Shown here one piece after another: positions 1 to 17,102 of a stretch of DNA of 30,290 nucleotides. Location: contig LRSR01000703.1 in NCBI GenBank assembly GCA_001579985.1, positions 1-30,290 on the forward strand. Reading direction: 5' to 3'. Numbering within the stretch: position 1 is the stretch's first letter; each line of letters opens with the position of its first letter. The notes beneath the pieces were generated by a model. It was not told the origin of the DNA and ran no database searches. It saw only the letters and a list, made by a program, of their open reading frames with translations. The translations under genes were made by a program, and so were the position numbers. The DNA is from Hypsibius dujardini (lineage: Eukaryota; Tardigrada; Eutardigrada; Parachela; Hypsibiidae).

Positions 1-3000
1 TTTCGTGCAGCAGATCTTACCCCGATGTACGCCGCTTCAAAAAAGCCGACTGCCTCTTTGTGCGCGGCCAGGGGTTACGATCTTCACTCGGAGATTTAAG
101 AGCGGTGAGGATTTAAATGCCCTCTTTGCACCGGTCCCAATTGAGCCAGTCGAGAAGGGAGCTGAAGGCGACGATGTGGGCGAGGAATTCTCCGGGAAGC
201 TTAACCGCGACGGCGTACTGAAAGTTCTTAATACCTTCTATAGAAGGCCGGAGATTAAGCGGGTCGCCGAAGAACACGGACTAGATAGTAAGTCGCCGAA
301 AATATTAGCTACGTATCACGTTGGTCCGAGCGGTTGATTGGCTGATTATAAAACTCGTAGTAGTTGCTTTGGTTTATCAGTTGATTGATCTATTGAAATT
401 TGGACTTGTTTCTATTTACTGCGTGCATTAAGTGAGTGAGCAAAGCGATCGCTTGATCGATCGCTTGACGAATTTTCGGCAGTATGGATGTAATGATAGG
501 AAACCCGTTTTTCTAGCGAGACTTTTTCACCAGTCCTTCATCAGCTTTCGAAAATACTGCGCCAAGTCGCAGTACTTTCCTCCGGATCTGCATATTCTGC
601 TCAGCGACATCGTAGCCGGCGCCGGACATGTTGACGATGTGTTTCCCTACTTTCTCAAGCACGCCAAGCAGTGCTTCCCCCACCTGGATTGCATGGATGA
701 TTTGCGTAAAATCAGCGATCTCCGCTCGCCAGCCAACTGGTACCCCGAGGCGCGCAAAATGAATCGGAAGGTAATCTTCCATGCCGGTCCCACCAATAGC
801 GGGAAAACGTACGAGGCGATGGAGCATTTCCTCAAGGCCAAGTCGGGGGTGTATTGTGGACCCTTAAAGCTGCTGGCCAGCGAGGTCTTTCACAAGGCAA
901 ATAGTCGGGTAAGCACGTTCGGAACAGTTTATCCGCCAGATGCGGTTAAGATATTTATTTTCTGTGGGCCGTCTCTTTATGCGTGAGATGAGTTTGTGTA
1001 AATGCTACTAATCTTTGAAGTTGCAGTATTTGCAAAACTTACTTTCTGCCGTTTCAGGGAGTTGCTTGTGATCTCATAACCGGGGAGGAGCGGCGGCTCT
1101 CGAATCCGGAGGGAGGCGGTTCCGCGCATGTTGCCTGCACAGTCGAAATGGCTAGCACGGACGTTAGATGTTAGCTCCTCAACATTTGAATTGGGTGGGG
1201 ACATTTTTTATGAATGTTTTTCTTGTCATTTAGACGAAGTCGGCGTGATCGATGAAATTCAGATGATCCGGGATAACGTCAGGGGTTGGGCGTGGACCAG
1301 GACCGTGCTTGGTAAGTGGAGTAAAAAGTCTGCAGTTTCCATCAGCTTCACTGACCAATAGACTGGCATGCGCCCAGTCGACCGCAGATTGGCAGTTTCC
1401 ATCAGTTAAACTGACCAATAGACTGGCATGCGCCCAGTCGACCGCAGATTGGCAGTTTCCATCAGCTTCACTGACCAATAGACTGGTATGCGCCCAGTCG
1501 ACCATGGATTTGCAGTTTGTTGTGATAGTAATTAGTAAAGTCGGCCTCCAGTTTTTAACAGTCTGTGACGTCTTTTCCAGGCATGTGTGTGGATGAGTTG
1601 CATATCTGCGGGGAAGCTTCTGCGATTGAGCTGGTGAAGGAAATGCTCCTCGATACCGGAGAAGATCTTGAAGTGAAGACGTACAAGCGCCTGACTACTT
1701 TAACAATTCAGGACCAGGCGTTACGTATGTTATCCCCTTTGTTAAATTGTGGGATGTCGTTTACAGGGTACTGTGCCAAGAGCTGTTCTGCTAGTAGTTT
1801 GATAACGGCCGTCTACTTGCAGAGTCTTTCGATAATATTCGGAACGGTGATTGTGTTGTGGCCTTCAACAAAAACGACATCTATGCCATCAGTCGAAATG
1901 TAGAGAAGAGGGGATTCAGCTGTGCCGTGATATATGGCGGACTTCCACCTGGTACAGTCGCTAATAATCCTTGGAAAAGTTCAAGAACAGTGGCTTTAAT
2001 TTTGGGGGGTACATTTCAGGAACCAAGCTTGCTCAGGCTAAGAACTTCAACGACCCGAGCCATGAAATCAATGTACTGGTCGCTACGGACGCCATCGGAA
2101 TGGGCCTAAACTTGTACAGTTTTCTATCTTCAGTCCGTCATCCCAACTTTCATTTGTTGTTCGTTTTCGATTGCAGGAGCATCAAGAGGATAATTTTTTA
2201 CTCCCTCATGAAGCCGAGTGTTAATGAGAAGGGCGAGAAAGAGCTGGAATTGCTCTCCACGTCGCAGGCACTGCAGATTGCCGGACGGGCAGGGAGATTT
2301 GGAACTCAGTATGAAAGTGGGGAGGTCACAACGTTCAAGCCGGAAGATGTTAGCGTGCTCAAGGACATTCTCGCTAAGCCAGTTGATCCCATAGAGGTTC
2401 GTTGTCGGTGTTTGTACGTCATGATATTTGTCTGTGCGTTTGTGTCTGCCGGTCTTCCTTGCCGATCGTCCGTGCCGATCGTCCGTGCCGGTTGCCCTTG
2501 CCGGTTGTCCTTGCCGGTTGGCATGTGTGACAGGGATACTTATTCTTTTGTTTCTTCTAATGCTAATTCCATGTTTTTTCTCCACAGGCTGCAGGACTCC
2601 ATCCGACTGCAGATCAAATTGAGCTCTTTGCATATCACCTGCCGAATGCCACCTTGTCGAACCTCATCGTAAGGCATCGCAGTTTGTCGAGCATCAAACA
2701 GATTGACTGACACTCGTGTTCTAATAGGAAATTTTCGTCAGTATCTGCCGGGTCGATGATTCTCTCTACTTCATGTGTAACATCGAGGACTTTAAATTCC
2801 TTGCGGACACGATCCAGCATGTCCCCTTGGCCCTGAAGACCCGCTACACATTCTGCTGCGCTCCGATCAGCCGGAAGCAACCTTTTGTTTGCAGCATGTT
2901 CCTAAAGGTTTATTCTTTGGCAAAATGATTACGAATCAAGAGACTGACCTTGAAAGCATGATTCCTTCTACGAAGTGCCTGATTTGGTTTACATATTTCG

Positions 3001-3601
3001 TTTGGTCTTTTAGTTTGCTCGACAATTCAGCCGAGGAGAAGCACTGACATTTGAATGGGTCACATCTCAACTGGGCTACCCATTCACGGTACCGGTGACC
3101 ATAGCTGAACTACAACATCTAGAGAACGTCTTCGATGTCTTTGATCTGTACCTCTGGCTGAGCTATCGTTTCAAGGATACTTTCCCGGACAACGAACGCA
3201 TGAGAATGGCACAGCGCGAGCTAGACGAAATTATCCACGAAGGCGTCTCCAAAATCACCAAACTCATACAGCAAGTTAACTTGAACACATCAGGTGAGCG
3301 GGAGTAAACTCTTGATTGATTGATCGGGATTGACTTTACGAATCCAGAATTAATATGACGAGGTCTCTCTGGCTTTGCAGATAATAACCTTGACCGGTTG
3401 CTCGATATGAGAGCTCAAGAACGACTCGGCACTCGAACGAAGTCTGTTTTGAAGGAAATCTCCAAAGTTGTTCAAGGCAAGGGAAAACCAATTCCCAGAG
3501 CTAGTGGCGGTGATGAAAAGGAAAAACCCAGTCCACGGGGTAGTGGCAGTAGTACTACCGGTCGGCGCCCAAGAGGCTCTTCCGTACCCGGTAGAAAATA
3601 A
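1..3601 (+). CDS. SUPV3L1: SUV3 / SUPV3L1 mitochondrial ATP-dependent RNA helicase (5' partial, 12 exons seen)
   Basis: DExH-type RNA helicase of the Ski2-like superfamily; SUV3 unwinds RNA for mitochondrial RNA degradation in the matrix. Exons read in phase: about 8-287, 517-908, 1058-1169, 1234-1311, 1581-1724, 1823-1951, 2020-2113, 2177-2396, 2588-2668, 2728-2907, 3014-3293, 3381-3601, giving about 736 residues (human about 786). Visible motifs: Walker A GPTNSGKT at 786-809, DEIQ box at 1251-1262, [11 protein letters not shown] in exon 7, motif [10 protein letters not shown] at 2274-2297, and the SUV3 C-terminal region ([10 protein letters not shown]) in exon 11. Exon 1 has no in-frame ATG and begins after an acceptor-like tgcag, so the start codon lies outside the window; its first residues are Arg-rich, as in a mitochondrial presequence. 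The tail is a basic Gly/Ser/Pro/Lys stretch. Identity is secure; the exon 3 donor (GTTAGC at 1170) is weak but restores the family's Y-E-V reading. Confidence 0.95.
1332..1512 (+). repeat. Three-copy 60-bp tandem repeat in SUV3 intron 4
   Basis: Exact 60-base period, about three copies with only a few substitutions; each holds tttccatcag, which resembles a 3' splice site, and a gcatgcgcccagtcgacc core. It lies inside the 269-base intron between exons 4 and 5. No homology to a named element is recognised. Confidence 0.93.
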
Positions 3602-3602
3602 A
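3597..3602 (+). terminator. AATAAA polyadenylation signal overlapping the SUV3 stop codon
   Basis: The hexamer AATAAA spans 3597-3602 and shares bases with the TAA stop at 3599-3601. No other AATAAA was noticed in the roughly 300 bases before the convergent Prag01-like gene ends. If used, the 3' UTR would be only about 10-30 bases. Functional use is inferred. Confidence 0.5.
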
Positions 3603-3899
3603 TAGCAGGCAGGGTGGCCGTATCTGAAGAGACTCCGAGTTGCGTCTTTTAGTATAACCACAACGGGAACTGCAGAAAATGCAGGGTATTGCCTTTCTTC
3701 ATCATTGATAGTGAAGTACCGACTTATCAGGAAAAAACACAAACCCTGGAACTGCTTTAGGGTTCTTTGGCTTACACGCCAAAAAGACAGAATACAACTC
3801 AGAAGAGTTTTCCAGTGCAGAAATAAGTAAATGGCAGCTATTCACAACACATAAACACACACACAACCCCTCAGTCACGAGGACTCCAAAGCTCACACA
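3602..3899. other. Short convergent intergenic spacer
   Basis: The 298 bases between the SUV3 stop and the stop of the minus-strand Prag01-like gene. It must hold both 3' UTRs; no conserved open frame or RNA gene is visible. Confidence 0.6.
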
Positions 3900-4858
3900 T
3901 CACTTCTTCGCCGTAGCCACCGCAACGGGCTGCACTTGGTTTTGGTTCTGGTACTCTAGGAGAATATTCGGCTCCAGCACAGGGCTCTCGAACGCCGGAG
4001 GGTTGTGCATGAATTTCCGTGGACCAAATACCATTTCTACGTTGAAGGGATCCGTTTTCACAATCTGGAACAGAGAAAATAACCATGAAAGAACTGAAGA
4101 CAATTGCAGGAAAATGCGAAGCAGAATGTCAGATGGTCGTATAATCAAACTCGGAATCGAATCAAATTAAAACTTTCAGAAAAATCCAGGGACAGATGAC
4201 GCCGCAGGCAACGGCAAGACTGTCCCCGATAAATCTAAATAAAAATACCACAAATATTTAAATTCAGTTCCAGATCAGATAAAAAGCAAGTCGATAACGT
4301 TTTTAACCATTTAACCATTTAACCATTTAACCATTTAACCATTCAACCAATCAAGTGGCGCTTCGTTTAACCATTCAACCAATCAGGTGCGCTTCGTTTT
4401 TAACCATTCAACCAATCAAGTAGCGCCTACTGGAGGTTTCTCTGCCACATAATGCTTGCTTGTTGACTCGAATGACTCTCCTCACTATTGCAACGTTTCC
4501 CGTCGATATGGCGCTACCATACATATTTAAAAATATTTCCCATCTGGAAATTTCACTTGATTCGAAAAAGGATGTCTGTTTAGTAAGACAGCTTACGTAT
4601 GCGATGGTTCCACCTAAACAGGCAACTCCGAATGCCAACACTGCGTTCTCTTTGCTCTGCTTGGCGTTGTAGGCCTCCTGCCACGATCCCTGAGGCACGG
4701 GGAATTCGTCAAATGTTCGCCGTTTCAACACCGGGCCGTAGGACGAGCCGTGACCGCCGGATGACATCTTGCGGAGGATAATCCGACCTGCAGGGGAAGA
4801 TTTTCATGGCAAATCATGTCATGATAGCGACTGTAAAGCGCATATACTCACCAAACAT
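3900..4858 (-). CDS. Prag01 (deltamethrin resistance) domain small mitochondrial protein
   Basis: Three exons on the minus strand: 4858-4852 (coding only ATG TTT G), 4787-4597 and 4064-3900, total 120 residues. Donors GTGAGT, GTAAGC and acceptors ctgcag, ttccag fit in phase. The first residues, MFGRIILRK, are short and basic, as in a mitochondrial presequence. Residues about 25-65 carry the motif DEFPVPQGSWQEAYNAKQS followed by a hydrophobic stretch (AVLAFGVACLGGTIAYI), the pattern of the Prag01 N-terminal domain: one small membrane-spanning protein thought to sit in the inner mitochondrial membrane. After the membrane segment comes an unusually long tail of about 55 residues ending in ATAKK, Pro/Asn/Gln-rich. 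The family call rests on remembered sequences; the gene structure is firmer than the name. It is convergent with SUV3 and divergent from CtBP. Confidence 0.65.
4303..4432. repeat. AACCATTT microrepeat grading into a 35-40 bp tandem repeat
   Basis: Runs of aaccattt (about five units from 4303) pass into three imperfect copies of a unit built from aaccattcaaccaatcaag plus a gcgcttcgttt block. It lies within the second intron of the Prag01-like gene. Tandem slippage explains it. Confidence 0.85.
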
Positions 4859-5204
4859 TTTCCCGCTGAGAAATGATAATTTCGGATGTTCAAAAATGGC
4901 TGGCAATAATAATGCCGCAAAAATAATGCCCGGAAGGGAACGGGGGATCTATTCGATGCGAAGAAGGGAAGGAAGGGACGGCCTGATTTCGTGTGGGAAG
5001 AAATGATTTCACCAGACGCCTAGATTTCAAATACGGTGTAGGCTCGTGTTTGACACCGAAGCTATCAATCAAATCAACGTAGACTTGAGAAAAACCGCCC
5101 TACACTTTCAAGTTGACGAATGGGGGAGTTGCGTTTCCGATTGTGGTGAGCCATTTGCGCGAAAAAGCCAACCAATCAGTATGTCAGTATGAGATGAAGG
5201 CAGA

Positions 5205-5404
5205 AAATCGGCTCACCCTCAAAATCGGCATTAAGTCAGCCCACTCATGGATTTCCCTTTGATGGTAGGTGCTTGTTTGCCTGATTTACAGAAGTGCTGA
5301 AGTTACTAGGATACAATATAAAAATCAGACAATCAAGCACCTATTATCAAAGAGTATTCCATGACTGAGCCGATTTATTGATGATTTTGAGGGTGACCCG
5401 ATTT
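5205..5404. mobile_element. Fold-back MITE, family A, copy 1
   Basis: About 75-bp imperfect terminal inverted repeats (left arm from aaatcggctcaccctc, right arm ending gagggtgacccgattt) flank a roughly 50-bp centre. A relative of the same length lies at 28867-29065 in the opposite orientation. No transposase and no clear target-site duplication is seen, so the outer boundary may be off by a few bases. The superfamily is not assigned. Confidence 0.8.
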
Positions 5405-5425
5405 GCTGAATACACCTCATCACAC

Positions 5426-5527
5426 GTGGCCATAAAATAGCATTACCCGAGTCAAGCCATTTAGGTCGTTCAGTGCGTGCTAGCCGAGATGAATGGCTTG
5501 ACTCGGGTAGCGCTATCTTATGGCCAC
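5426..5527. mobile_element. Small fold-back element, family C
   Basis: A 102-bp near-palindrome: gtggccataaaatagcatta at the left end pairs with taatgctatnttatggccac-like sequence at the right end, and the acccgagtcaagccat block recurs inverted. Arms are about 38 bp, with a 25-bp centre. It sits 21 bases from family A copy 1. Only one copy is in this window, so mobility is inferred from shape. Confidence 0.6.
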
Positions 5528-12319
<6,792 letters not shown>

Positions 12320-12961
12320 GACCGCGCGGACCTCTCCAGTATTTTCTACGTAATATTTCCTGGACGGGCAGTGCGGATTATTGCTTCTCTCTCTCTCTTT
12401 TTCCGGAGTGTGTGTCCGTCGCCGCTGCCGCAGGGGATGATGATAATCTAAGACGGGAGTTGGGGCGAGTTGTTATTTTGCGTACATGAGGATCTTGTTT
12501 TTTGTTTGTCTAATTTCGGCGAGTCTTTTGGATGGAGAGTCGGGCGGACTGGCTTAGCGCACTAGAGTTTTGTTCTCCTCCCGCTTCTCTATTTTTTCGT
12601 CGTCTTTTCACACCCGCGAACTGTGCGGAAATTGTTGGGATAGCTTTTGTTTGTAATTAATTGCACAAGAAAGACGGTCGTCGCTTTCTCCACTCAAGTT
12701 CCCTCGATGATGGCTGAAACCCGAAAATATTAACAAAAATGGGAATACAAACTTCTGCCTTGATAATGAAGAAAGGAGAAATCGTACTTGTCAGTGGAAG
12801 AGTGGGCGTTCGGGTTTATGGTTTTCCACCTTGCGTCACTCTCAACAAAAGAAACACTTGGCAAAGGGACAAAACCCAAAAGTATCCAGTCAACAAGATT
12901 CGAAAGAGTCAACGAAAATGAACGGCGAAAACGTTCGTGAAGACGCATCATCATGCTCTGC
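12320..12961. other. Convergent 3' UTR region between CtBP and PUS1
   Basis: No canonical AATAAA was found on either strand for CtBP (plus) or PUS1 (minus); variants such as AATACA (about 12745) exist. Pyrimidine-rich tracts and no conserved frame; most likely overlapping or adjacent 3' UTRs. Confidence 0.5.
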
Positions 12962-15063
12962 TTAAATCACATCAACACGCCGAAACTTTTTCTTAACCGG
13001 TGCGGATTCAGAGTCAGATCCGGCGTCCTCTTCCCCGGACGACGACGCGGCCTGACGCGCTTCCCGGAGTTTCTCGACATCCATCAGAGCCACGCCCAGC
13101 TCTGATTGGGTTCTCCTGTTGTTGTTGTCTTCATGCTCGCGGAACCCAAAAATGTGATTGGGTAGGTGGGTCAACCATTCCAGCATGCTGAAAAAGCAGA
13201 GCAGATCAGACAGAGAAATACAAAATACACACGTGACACAAACCTTGCGCTAACCGAGTTAAGCCATTACACGCATTCGACGCATGGCTGTTATACAGTC
13301 CCCGAGTTGAAGTGCTTCATTCGGTTAGCGCAAGGTTTTTGCCACGTGTGTACTCATAATGTGTTACTCAATCCATCCATATTCAATCACACTGCAATAC
13401 CTTTTGTCTTCCTTTTCACCCTTCACCATCACTGGGTAAACGAAATCTTCCTTGAATTTTTCGATAACCAATTCACACTCTGGCCACTCCAGTGCGTCGT
13501 GCATTCCGTCGCCGGCAAATTTGTCATTGTACATGTCGAAGTGGACGGACTGTAGCAACAGACCCAGACCGGGTGCTCTGGGAATGTCCACCTGAAAATG
13601 AATGAACTTTTCCAGTATCCCTTCTGAAGTCCGGTATTAAAAGGGAATGAATGCGTACTTTTCCGGCGGCAAAAACCGTGTCGAAAATTTCAGGCCCAAC
13701 ATGGCCACGCATGATGGCAATGATAAGGCCGACCATCTTGCGGATCTGATGCATCATGAAGGACTGGCCCTTGATTTTGATAAGCACGAATTCGATATCG
13801 TCCACAACGAACGGTTGGCCGCACTGAAAATAACAACAGCAAAGGTATCGGCAAGAACGGCATATGAGCACACCAGACTAGAAGAAAACCAGCAAACGGA
13901 AAACTGGAATATCGTTAACCCAGTTGAACCAACCAAGTCACAAGGCGAGCACATGCAGGGTAAACCAATCAAGCGATTTGCAGCTAAAACCTGTCTTACC
14001 GTTACTTCCTTCATGAATCGCTTTGCGGCATCCTGCCAAGGTTTTCTGAAATGAGCGGAAAGCATCACTGGCACTCATATCAAGCACTGACCGAAGGATC
14101 TTTTTGTGGTTCGTACACGCCAATTGTAAAATTGTGGAAATTGTTTGTGCCCAGGAACCTCGCTAACAGAGCGTTGACTTGGACGACCCGCTCTACAGGC
14201 ATCCGATAGCTGTAGGTGACAATATCTTCCAACGGCGCAAATGCCATGGTGGGCATCATATACTGATACGTCCGGGCGCTACACCAATTTTTGCTGTTAA
14301 AACCCCTCGTTACCTTTCGTAAACCTGCCCGACAAAAGCAATCGTAGAGTCGAACCAATAAAATCAATGCACAAATACGGAGGAAGTTATGGACATGGAG
14401 GCAGTACATAAGATATATTACCAAACAGCCGAATCGAGGGAGGAAGCTCGGCATTGACCCTCTGTACGACAGAATCGATGTCGCTGTCCACAGCTGCAAA
14501 TTAGATACAACCCTTAACTTAGCTTAAACTTGAAACAAGGTGCGACTTTCAAAAAGACGCTCACGAATTGGTAGGGAGACGACTTGTCCAGCTGCGCTCA
14601 CACCCTTGTCTGTACGTGCGCATCGTTGGAAGTTCAACTGCTGCAGGTCGGACTGCCAGTCTTGAGGAATCAATTCGACTTTTGCCATTGCAGCCAGTAA
14701 AACCGACTCAATCGTCTCAATATCTGGATTCCTGTAAAAAGATCGTAAGTTTTTAGGACGCAATGCAAGCCAGGTAGAGCATTTCAGCAGCATAACCAAA
14801 GTAAAATACAAGGCAACACTAATGACGAAAATTTCACGGACCAATACTACCTTCACGGCTCATAGACAAACGGGTGAGGAGGAGAGAATAACAAGGCAAA
14901 TGGACAGACAAACAGACAGAAAGACAGATACGCAGATACAAAGACAAACAGAAAGAGATACCGCTAGCCAGACAGGCAGACAGTTCAAAGAGAGACCCAG
15001 AATAGTACAGACAGACAGACAGACAAACGAGAGACAAACAGAGAGAAAAACAGACAGACAGAC

Positions 15064-15098
<35 letters not shown>

Positions 15099-15847
15099 AA
15101 CAGACAGACAGATAGACAGACAGATAGAGAGCCGAGGCAGGCAGGCAGGCAATCATGCAGGCAGTCAGACATGCAGACAGATAACAGCAAACCTACCATT
15201 GCATTCCATTATATCCCTGGCCCGAATACCCCATTAATATTGCAACTTTCTTCAACTTCTTCTTTTGGTGTTCAGTCTGTAAAAGAAAAAAGATAGTAAA
15301 TGCCATCACAATCAAATCAAATCCATACGACATGTTGCAGACATGCATATGTTCAGAGCAGGCTCCATAGATCAATCAACCACTTCGACAGTGGATCAGA
15401 ATTAATACCAAAACCTGGCCTTCAACATACTGAGTGATCGATCGATCGATTGGATAGTTCGTACAATTATAATCCAAGGCCAATTGAAAAATTTTATGCA
15501 CGTCTCAAACCACAAACCTCTGCCCCAGTCTTCGACCGGTTCTCCCAATTCGGCTTCCCTTGATTGAATTTGAAATAGGATTTCGGAATGCTGCTGCCTG
15601 CTTTTTCCACTTTGTCAATAGAGACTTCCGAAGAGTTCGCTGCGGTCTTCGCCTTCTGTTCCGCTGCCAGTGCGTCCGCATCGGCCTTAGCCAAATAATC
15701 CGCAATCGAGGACATCATGCACGTCGATTGTGCGTTGCTCCAAGAGGACTTCGGGAGGGGATAAATAGTTCCGAGGCAGGGAAAGATTTTGATAATAGCG
15801 GCGGTGGGAATGTTTTTCATGAGTCGGCGGTGAAATGACAGCCGCAT
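12962..15847 (-). CDS. PUS1: tRNA pseudouridine synthase PUS1 (TruA family)
   Basis: Converts specific tRNA uridines to pseudouridine; family members work in nucleus and mitochondria. Nine minus-strand exons: 15718 (or 15847)-15518, 15276-15197, 14731-14565, 14493-14422, 14324-14092, 14032-14000, 13823-13659, 13591-13401, 13187-12962. Short form 455 residues, long form 498. Key motifs: VAILMGYSGQGYNGMQW, the catalytic Asp in RCARTDKGVSAAGQVVSL (codon 14610-14608), GFNSKNWCSARTYQY, and KGQSFMMHQIRKMVGL. The C-terminus ends in acidic Ser-rich sequence and basic KKKFRR, a possible nuclear signal. Start choice: ATG 15718 (MMSSIADYLAK) suits a nuclear form; the in-frame upstream ATG 15847 adds 43 residues beginning MRLSFHRRLMKN, Arg-rich and lacking acidic residues at its start, as in a mitochondrial presequence. 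Exon 6 is only 33 nt and its acceptor (ccttggcag) was chosen for phase and family fit. Confidence 0.93.
14896..15182. repeat. CAGA tetranucleotide repeat in PUS1 intron 2
   Basis: About 290 bases of CAGA units with interruptions (cagacaaa, gagagac, caggcagg). On the PUS1 sense strand it reads TCTG. It fills most of the intron between exons 2 and 3. Confidence 0.95.
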
Positions 15848-16923
15848 TCGTCGTTCGGTGCTTCGAACGTCACCAAAACAGCTCACGTTTTGCAGATCGT
15901 TATTATGCTCACCTTTTTTAAAAGGACAAGCACAGTTTCGGAAGTCTAGAGAGAAAGTAGCTGCTGCAGTACTACGAAATACGAAGTGCACTAATTCGGC
16001 TTGCGAAAAAGCACTTGCTCCATACGGCGTGCCAGATTCTTTCATGACAAATTGGTGAGTCATTTGCCGCATGAGGGTGGTGATATAGATCGCACAATCG
16101 ATTGATCGATTGATTGACTGATGTGTGGCATTCGCTGGGAGCGATACAGCGGGAGCGGGAGTGAGCAGGGAGCCAGAGACTGGCGGCAGAGATGGCTCAG
16201 ACTCGAATGCGTACCGCATCCACCTCAAGTGGGATAATGCAAAGTGTCCGGAACAGGAGTGCGCCATTTACATCCGCATAAAGGAAGTAATGTGGTTGGT
16301 TTGAAGTCTTATGTTCGATCCCGATTCGGATAGGTTGATTGAACGGATTTTGTCATTAGTCGATGTCCGCAGCCGTCTCTGTGAGCTAATGCTGACCACA
16401 TTTTTCCTTATAGATTTTGACCATTTCAATTTTCCACCGTTTGGACTTGGACCACACGAATTCGTCCAACTGAAAGAAGAGTCGCCCAACGAGGAACAAG
16501 AATCGTTAAAACCGTCGAGACCGACGCTGCACGATGGTGTGGCGAACCGGCGGCCTCGCTGGCGCACTATCTCACCATGTTTGCCCGGCACTTGCCTGGC
16601 ACTTGCCCGGCGACCAGGGGCTCATCATCCAAGTTCGTCCTGACGGGATGGCTGGTTTTGTTCCGTCCACCAACGTGGTCGAGTACATTGTCATTCATAA
16701 GAACCGTAAGAGTAAGAGCTTCGTAAAAGCTGCTCAATTTCCGCTGTCCATTTATCGGTAAGAGCGCTTAAATTTAGGATAGTCGATGTCAGGATTTGAG
16801 TGTTCGTCTTTGTTTCAGCAAGCACTGGTGCAGTATATTGCGCCAGGTAGCCAGGCTGACTAAAATCGACACCAACACGCCAAGCAGTATTCCGCACTTC
16901 TCCTTTCCCTTTGTTTATATATA
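15848..16923. other. Region upstream of PUS1 with unassigned coding-like segments
   Basis: The PUS1 frame stays open upstream to 16267 but without family similarity. On the plus strand, a frame from about 16128 to 16273 reads smoothly into IHLKWDNAKCPEQECAIYI and meets a GTAATG donor; a second open stretch at 16413-16643 contains PPFGLGPHEFVQLKEE, and a third at 16534-16761 contains VRPDGMAGFVPSTNVVEYI. The first and second do not join in phase with the donor/acceptor I can see, so no gene model is claimed. ATCG/TGAT microrepeats lie at 16090-16125. Confidence 0.35.
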
Positions 16924-17100
16924 CCAGGCAAACGCTCTGGGTTGAATCACTACATGGGTTGAATCAGTTGGGTGGCGGAGGGCGCCACGAGTGTAAATTG
17001 TAAACAACACTCATTCAGCTTCACACACACCGCCTACGGCGCCCTCCGCCACCCGACTGATTCAACCCATGTAGTGATTCAACCCAGAGCGTTTGCCTGG
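16924..17100. mobile_element. Fold-back MITE, family B, copy 1
   Basis: A 177-bp element with 63-bp terminal arms that pair with a single mismatch (ends CCAGGCAAACGC and its inverse) around a 51-bp centre; flanked by TA on both sides, consistent with a TA target-site duplication as in Tc1/mariner-type MITEs. About 95% identical by eye to 29286-29463. Confidence 0.9.
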
Positions 17101-17102
17101 TA

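Noticed and set aside
1309-1596. Open frame running through the 60-bp triplication in SUV3
   Set aside because: It is in a different phase from both flanking SUV3 exons, and the intron is needed to keep the helicase frame; openness reflects the 60-bp period.
14822-15199. Long Gln/Thr/Asp- or Cys/Leu/Ser-rich open frames on both strands
   Set aside because: These are translations of the CAGA microsatellite inside a PUS1 intron.
15881-16267. Upstream extension of the PUS1 frame with several Met codons
   Set aside because: It lacks family similarity and would add over 100 residues; the presequence-like start at 15847 is more credible.
16311-16325. gttcgatcc resembling a tRNA B box
   Set aside because: The flanks do not form a T-stem and there is no A box or acceptor stem at the right distance.
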